A stretch of 6,491 nucleotides of DNA from contig NZ_JZWV01000929.1 in the NCBI RefSeq assembly GCF_000966975.1, positions 1 through 6,491 on the forward strand, given 5' to 3'. The stretch's first letter is position 1; every line of letters starts with the position of its first letter. The notes below the pieces were generated by a model, which saw nothing but the letters and a program-made list of their open reading frames with translations, had not been told where the DNA came from and ran no database searches. This stretch comes from Streptomyces katrae. GTDB taxonomy: Bacteria; Actinomycetota; Actinomycetes; Streptomycetales; Streptomycetaceae. The translations under genes were made by a program, and so were the position numbers. Positions 5,038 to 6,491 of this stretch are shown piece after piece.

Positions 5038-6491
5038 GTGACCGCCTTGACCGACCGCGACCGCGAGCGTGCCGGGGACCGCGACCACGTCCGCGACCAG
5101 GCCGGGGACGGCGTGCGCATCCGCGACCGGGCGGGGGAACGGGTCCGCGCCCGGGCCGCCGGCCGGAGCGCGGGCCCGGACGCGGGCGGCGCCGCGGACA
5201 CCGGCGCCGAACCGGAACCCACGGACGGCCGCACCGGCGACCGGCCCGCCGGACGCGCCGCCGACCGCTGGGACGACGGGTTCATCGCCCGCTCGCGCCA
5301 CCGGACCACCCGCAAGGGGGGCTTCGGCAGGGCCCGTTCACGCGGCGCCGAGGACGAATCCCCGGCCGAGGCGCTCGACGAGGAGGCGGACGCGGGCGAG
5401 GAGGCCCTCGTCCGCGCCGTCTCCGGAGCGGGGAGCGACGGCGGCAAAGCCCCCGCACCCCCGCTCAGCCCCGAGGCCCAGGCCCTGCGCACCCGCCTCG
5501 ACGCCCTGCGCCAACTCGTCGGACTCTCCCGCACCCGCCTCGACGGAAGGACCCTGGCCGAGGCCGGACGGGTCCTCGACGAAGCCGCCGCACGCCGGGG
5601 CCTGTCCGCCCAGCACACCGTCGTCGCCGTCGCCGGAGCAACCGGAAGCGGCAAGTCCACTCTCTTCAACGCACTCGCCGGAGTGCAGATCTCCGAGACC
5701 GGGCTGCGCCGCCCGACCACCGCCGCGCCCATCGCCTGCAGCTGGTCGGACGGGGCCGCCGGACTGCTGGACCGGCTGGAGATCCCCGGCCGGCTGCGCC
5801 GCCGCCCCCGCGAGACCCCCGAGGCCGAGACGCTGCGCGGGATGGTCCTCGTCGACCTGCCCGACCTGGACTCGGCGCTCGGCGTGCACCGCGAGCACGT
5901 CGACCGGGTGCTGGCCCTGGTGGACGCGGTCATCTGGGTGGTGGACCCGGAGAAGTACGCGGACGCCGTCCTGCACGAGCGGTACCTGAGGCCGCTCGCG
6001 GGGCACGCGGAGGTCACGTTCGTCGTACTGAACCAGGTCGACCGGCTGCCCGGAGAGGCGGCCGACCTCGTCCTGGACGACCTGCGCCGGCTCCTGGACG
6101 AGGACGGCATCGCGCTCGGCGAGCACGGCGAACCCGGCGCCACCGTCCTCGGCCTGTCCGCCCTGACCGGCGAGGGGGTCGGGGAACTGCGCGAGCTCCT
6201 CGGACAGTTCACCCAGGAGAGGGGCGCCGCGACCCGCCGGATCGCCGCCGACGTCGACCGGGCCGCCGCCCGGCTGCGCCCGCTGTACGTGGCCGACGGG
6301 CACAGCGGACCCTCCGGGCCCGAGATCGGCGAGGCCGCGCGCGCCGAGTTCGAGGACCGGCTCGCCGAGGCCGTCGGGGCGTACGCGGCCGGTCTCGCCG
6401 CCGAACGGGCCTGGCGGCGCAATGCCGGAAAGGCCTGCGGAACGCCCTGGCTGCGGCTGTGGCGCTGGTACGAGAACCGGCGCGCCCCCCG
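5038..6491 (+). CDS. dynB: Dynamin-like/YfjP-family GTPase, second of the pair, 3' end cut off
   Basis: The first 484 codons of a GTPase that stays open to the window end. Seen: G1 GATGSGKST (200-208, K206), switch-I PTT (226-228), G3 DLPD (273-276), G4 NQVD (332-335) and G5 SALTG (374-378), a complete set. About 190 residues precede the G domain. They comprise a decapeptide repeat (9-42), a basic patch (85-101), an acidic patch (105-122) and a helical segment from about 142. The family's membrane-anchoring region would lie C-terminal and is not in the window. GTG 5038 follows the previous stop by 4 bp and has AGGAG at 5023-5027, so translation is probably coupled. GTP hydrolysis is expected at the membrane; as DynB it would partner the preceding protein and, as reported in Streptomyces, the divisome protein SsgB. 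The GTPase call is firm; the dynB name rests on gene order and similarity to its partner. Confidence 0.85.
   Translation, partial: MTALTDRDRERAGDRDHVRDQAGDGVRIRDRAGERVRARAAGRSAGPDAGGAADTGAEPEPTDGRTGDRPAGRAADRWDDGFIARSRHRTTRKGGFGRARSRGAEDESPAEALDEEADAGEEALVRAVSGAGSDGGKAPAPPLSPEAQALRTRLDALRQLVGLSRTRLDGRTLAEAGRVLDEAAARRGLSAQHTVVAVAGATGSGKSTLFNALAGVQISETGLRRPTTAAPIACSWSDGAAGLLDRLEIPGRLRRRPRETPEAETLRGMVLVDLPDLDSALGVHREHVDRVLALVDAVIWVVDPEKYADAVLHERYLRPLAGHAEVTFVVLNQVDRLPGEAADLVLDDLRRLLDEDGIALGEHGEPGATVLGLSALTGEGVGELRELLGQFTQERGAATRRIAADVDRAAARLRPLYVADGHSGPSGPEIGEAARAEFEDRLAEAVGAYAAGLAAERAWRRNAGKACGTPWLRLWRWYENRRAP
5062..5163 (+). repeat. 30-bp in-frame repeat encoding a decapeptide
   Basis: Three 30-bp units (5062-5091, 5092-5121, 5122-5151) and a partial fourth (5152-5163) lie at the start of the second GTPase gene. 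They encode R-[ED]-x-A-G-[DE]-x-x-x-x decapeptides, with the Ala-Gly pair at residues 12-13, 22-23 and 32-33. The units are diverged but clearly periodic, giving a highly charged and probably disordered N terminus. Confidence 0.7.

Noticed and set aside
3386..5041. Long Arg/Pro-rich open frame overlapping the first GTPase gene in another frame
   Set aside because: Its composition is the usual shadow of a GC-rich gene. It has no domains, and the overlapping frame encodes clear GTPase motifs.
4551..6422. 623-codon minus-strand open frame rich in Ser, Arg and Ala
   Set aside because: It is antisense to two genes with clear GTPase motifs. Its low-complexity composition is typical of an antisense frame in high-GC DNA.

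Overview
The window is very GC-rich with GC-skewed third codon positions, uses several GTG starts, and carries genes typical of a filamentous actinomycete. A Streptomyces or close relative (e.g. Kitasatospora) is the best reading. No TTA (bldA-dependent) codon was found in any gene called here. Nothing suggests a mobile island; it reads as ordinary chromosome with several small, distinctive regulatory structures.

Layout. (1) 1-67: a short tandem repeat whose last copy contains the stop codon of the first gene. (2) 58-765 (-): an Sfp-type 4'-phosphopantetheinyl transferase. It diverges across 83 bp from an alpha/beta-hydrolase at 849-1619 (+). (3) The hydrolase converges, with only 4 bp between stop codons, on a small N-terminally anchored or secreted protein of unknown function (1624-2166, -). 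(4) A 243-bp divergent region with an inverted repeat and an ECF-sigma-like promoter leads to a secreted bacterial phospholipase A2 (2410-2892, +). (5) tRNA-Arg(TCT) lies at 3019-3091 (-), flanked by hairpins. (6) A 322-bp gene-free region (3092-3413) is less GC-rich than the rest. It holds a large imperfect dyad at 3222-3266 with a mutually exclusive alternative hairpin, a candidate -10, and an AT-rich palindrome. (7) Two tightly linked dynamin-like/GTPase genes follow: 3414-5033, and 5038 to the window end (truncated at the 3' end).

The last two genes match the architecture of the Streptomyces dynAB operon, whose membrane-remodelling GTPases are reported to stabilise FtsZ rings during sporulation septation. 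The two proteins are recognisable paralogues: P-loop, switch-I Pro-Thr-Thr and a shared Tyr-Ala-Asp-Ala segment align. The first lacks a normal G4 motif and the second has a complete G1-G5 set, so an asymmetric pair is likely. The remaining genes (PPTase, hydrolase, anchored hypothetical, PLA2) look like independent single-gene units.

The most unusual material is non-coding: the nested hairpin and operator-like region upstream of the GTPase operon, the absence of a Shine-Dalgarno at its first gene, and the decapeptide repeat at the N terminus of the second GTPase.
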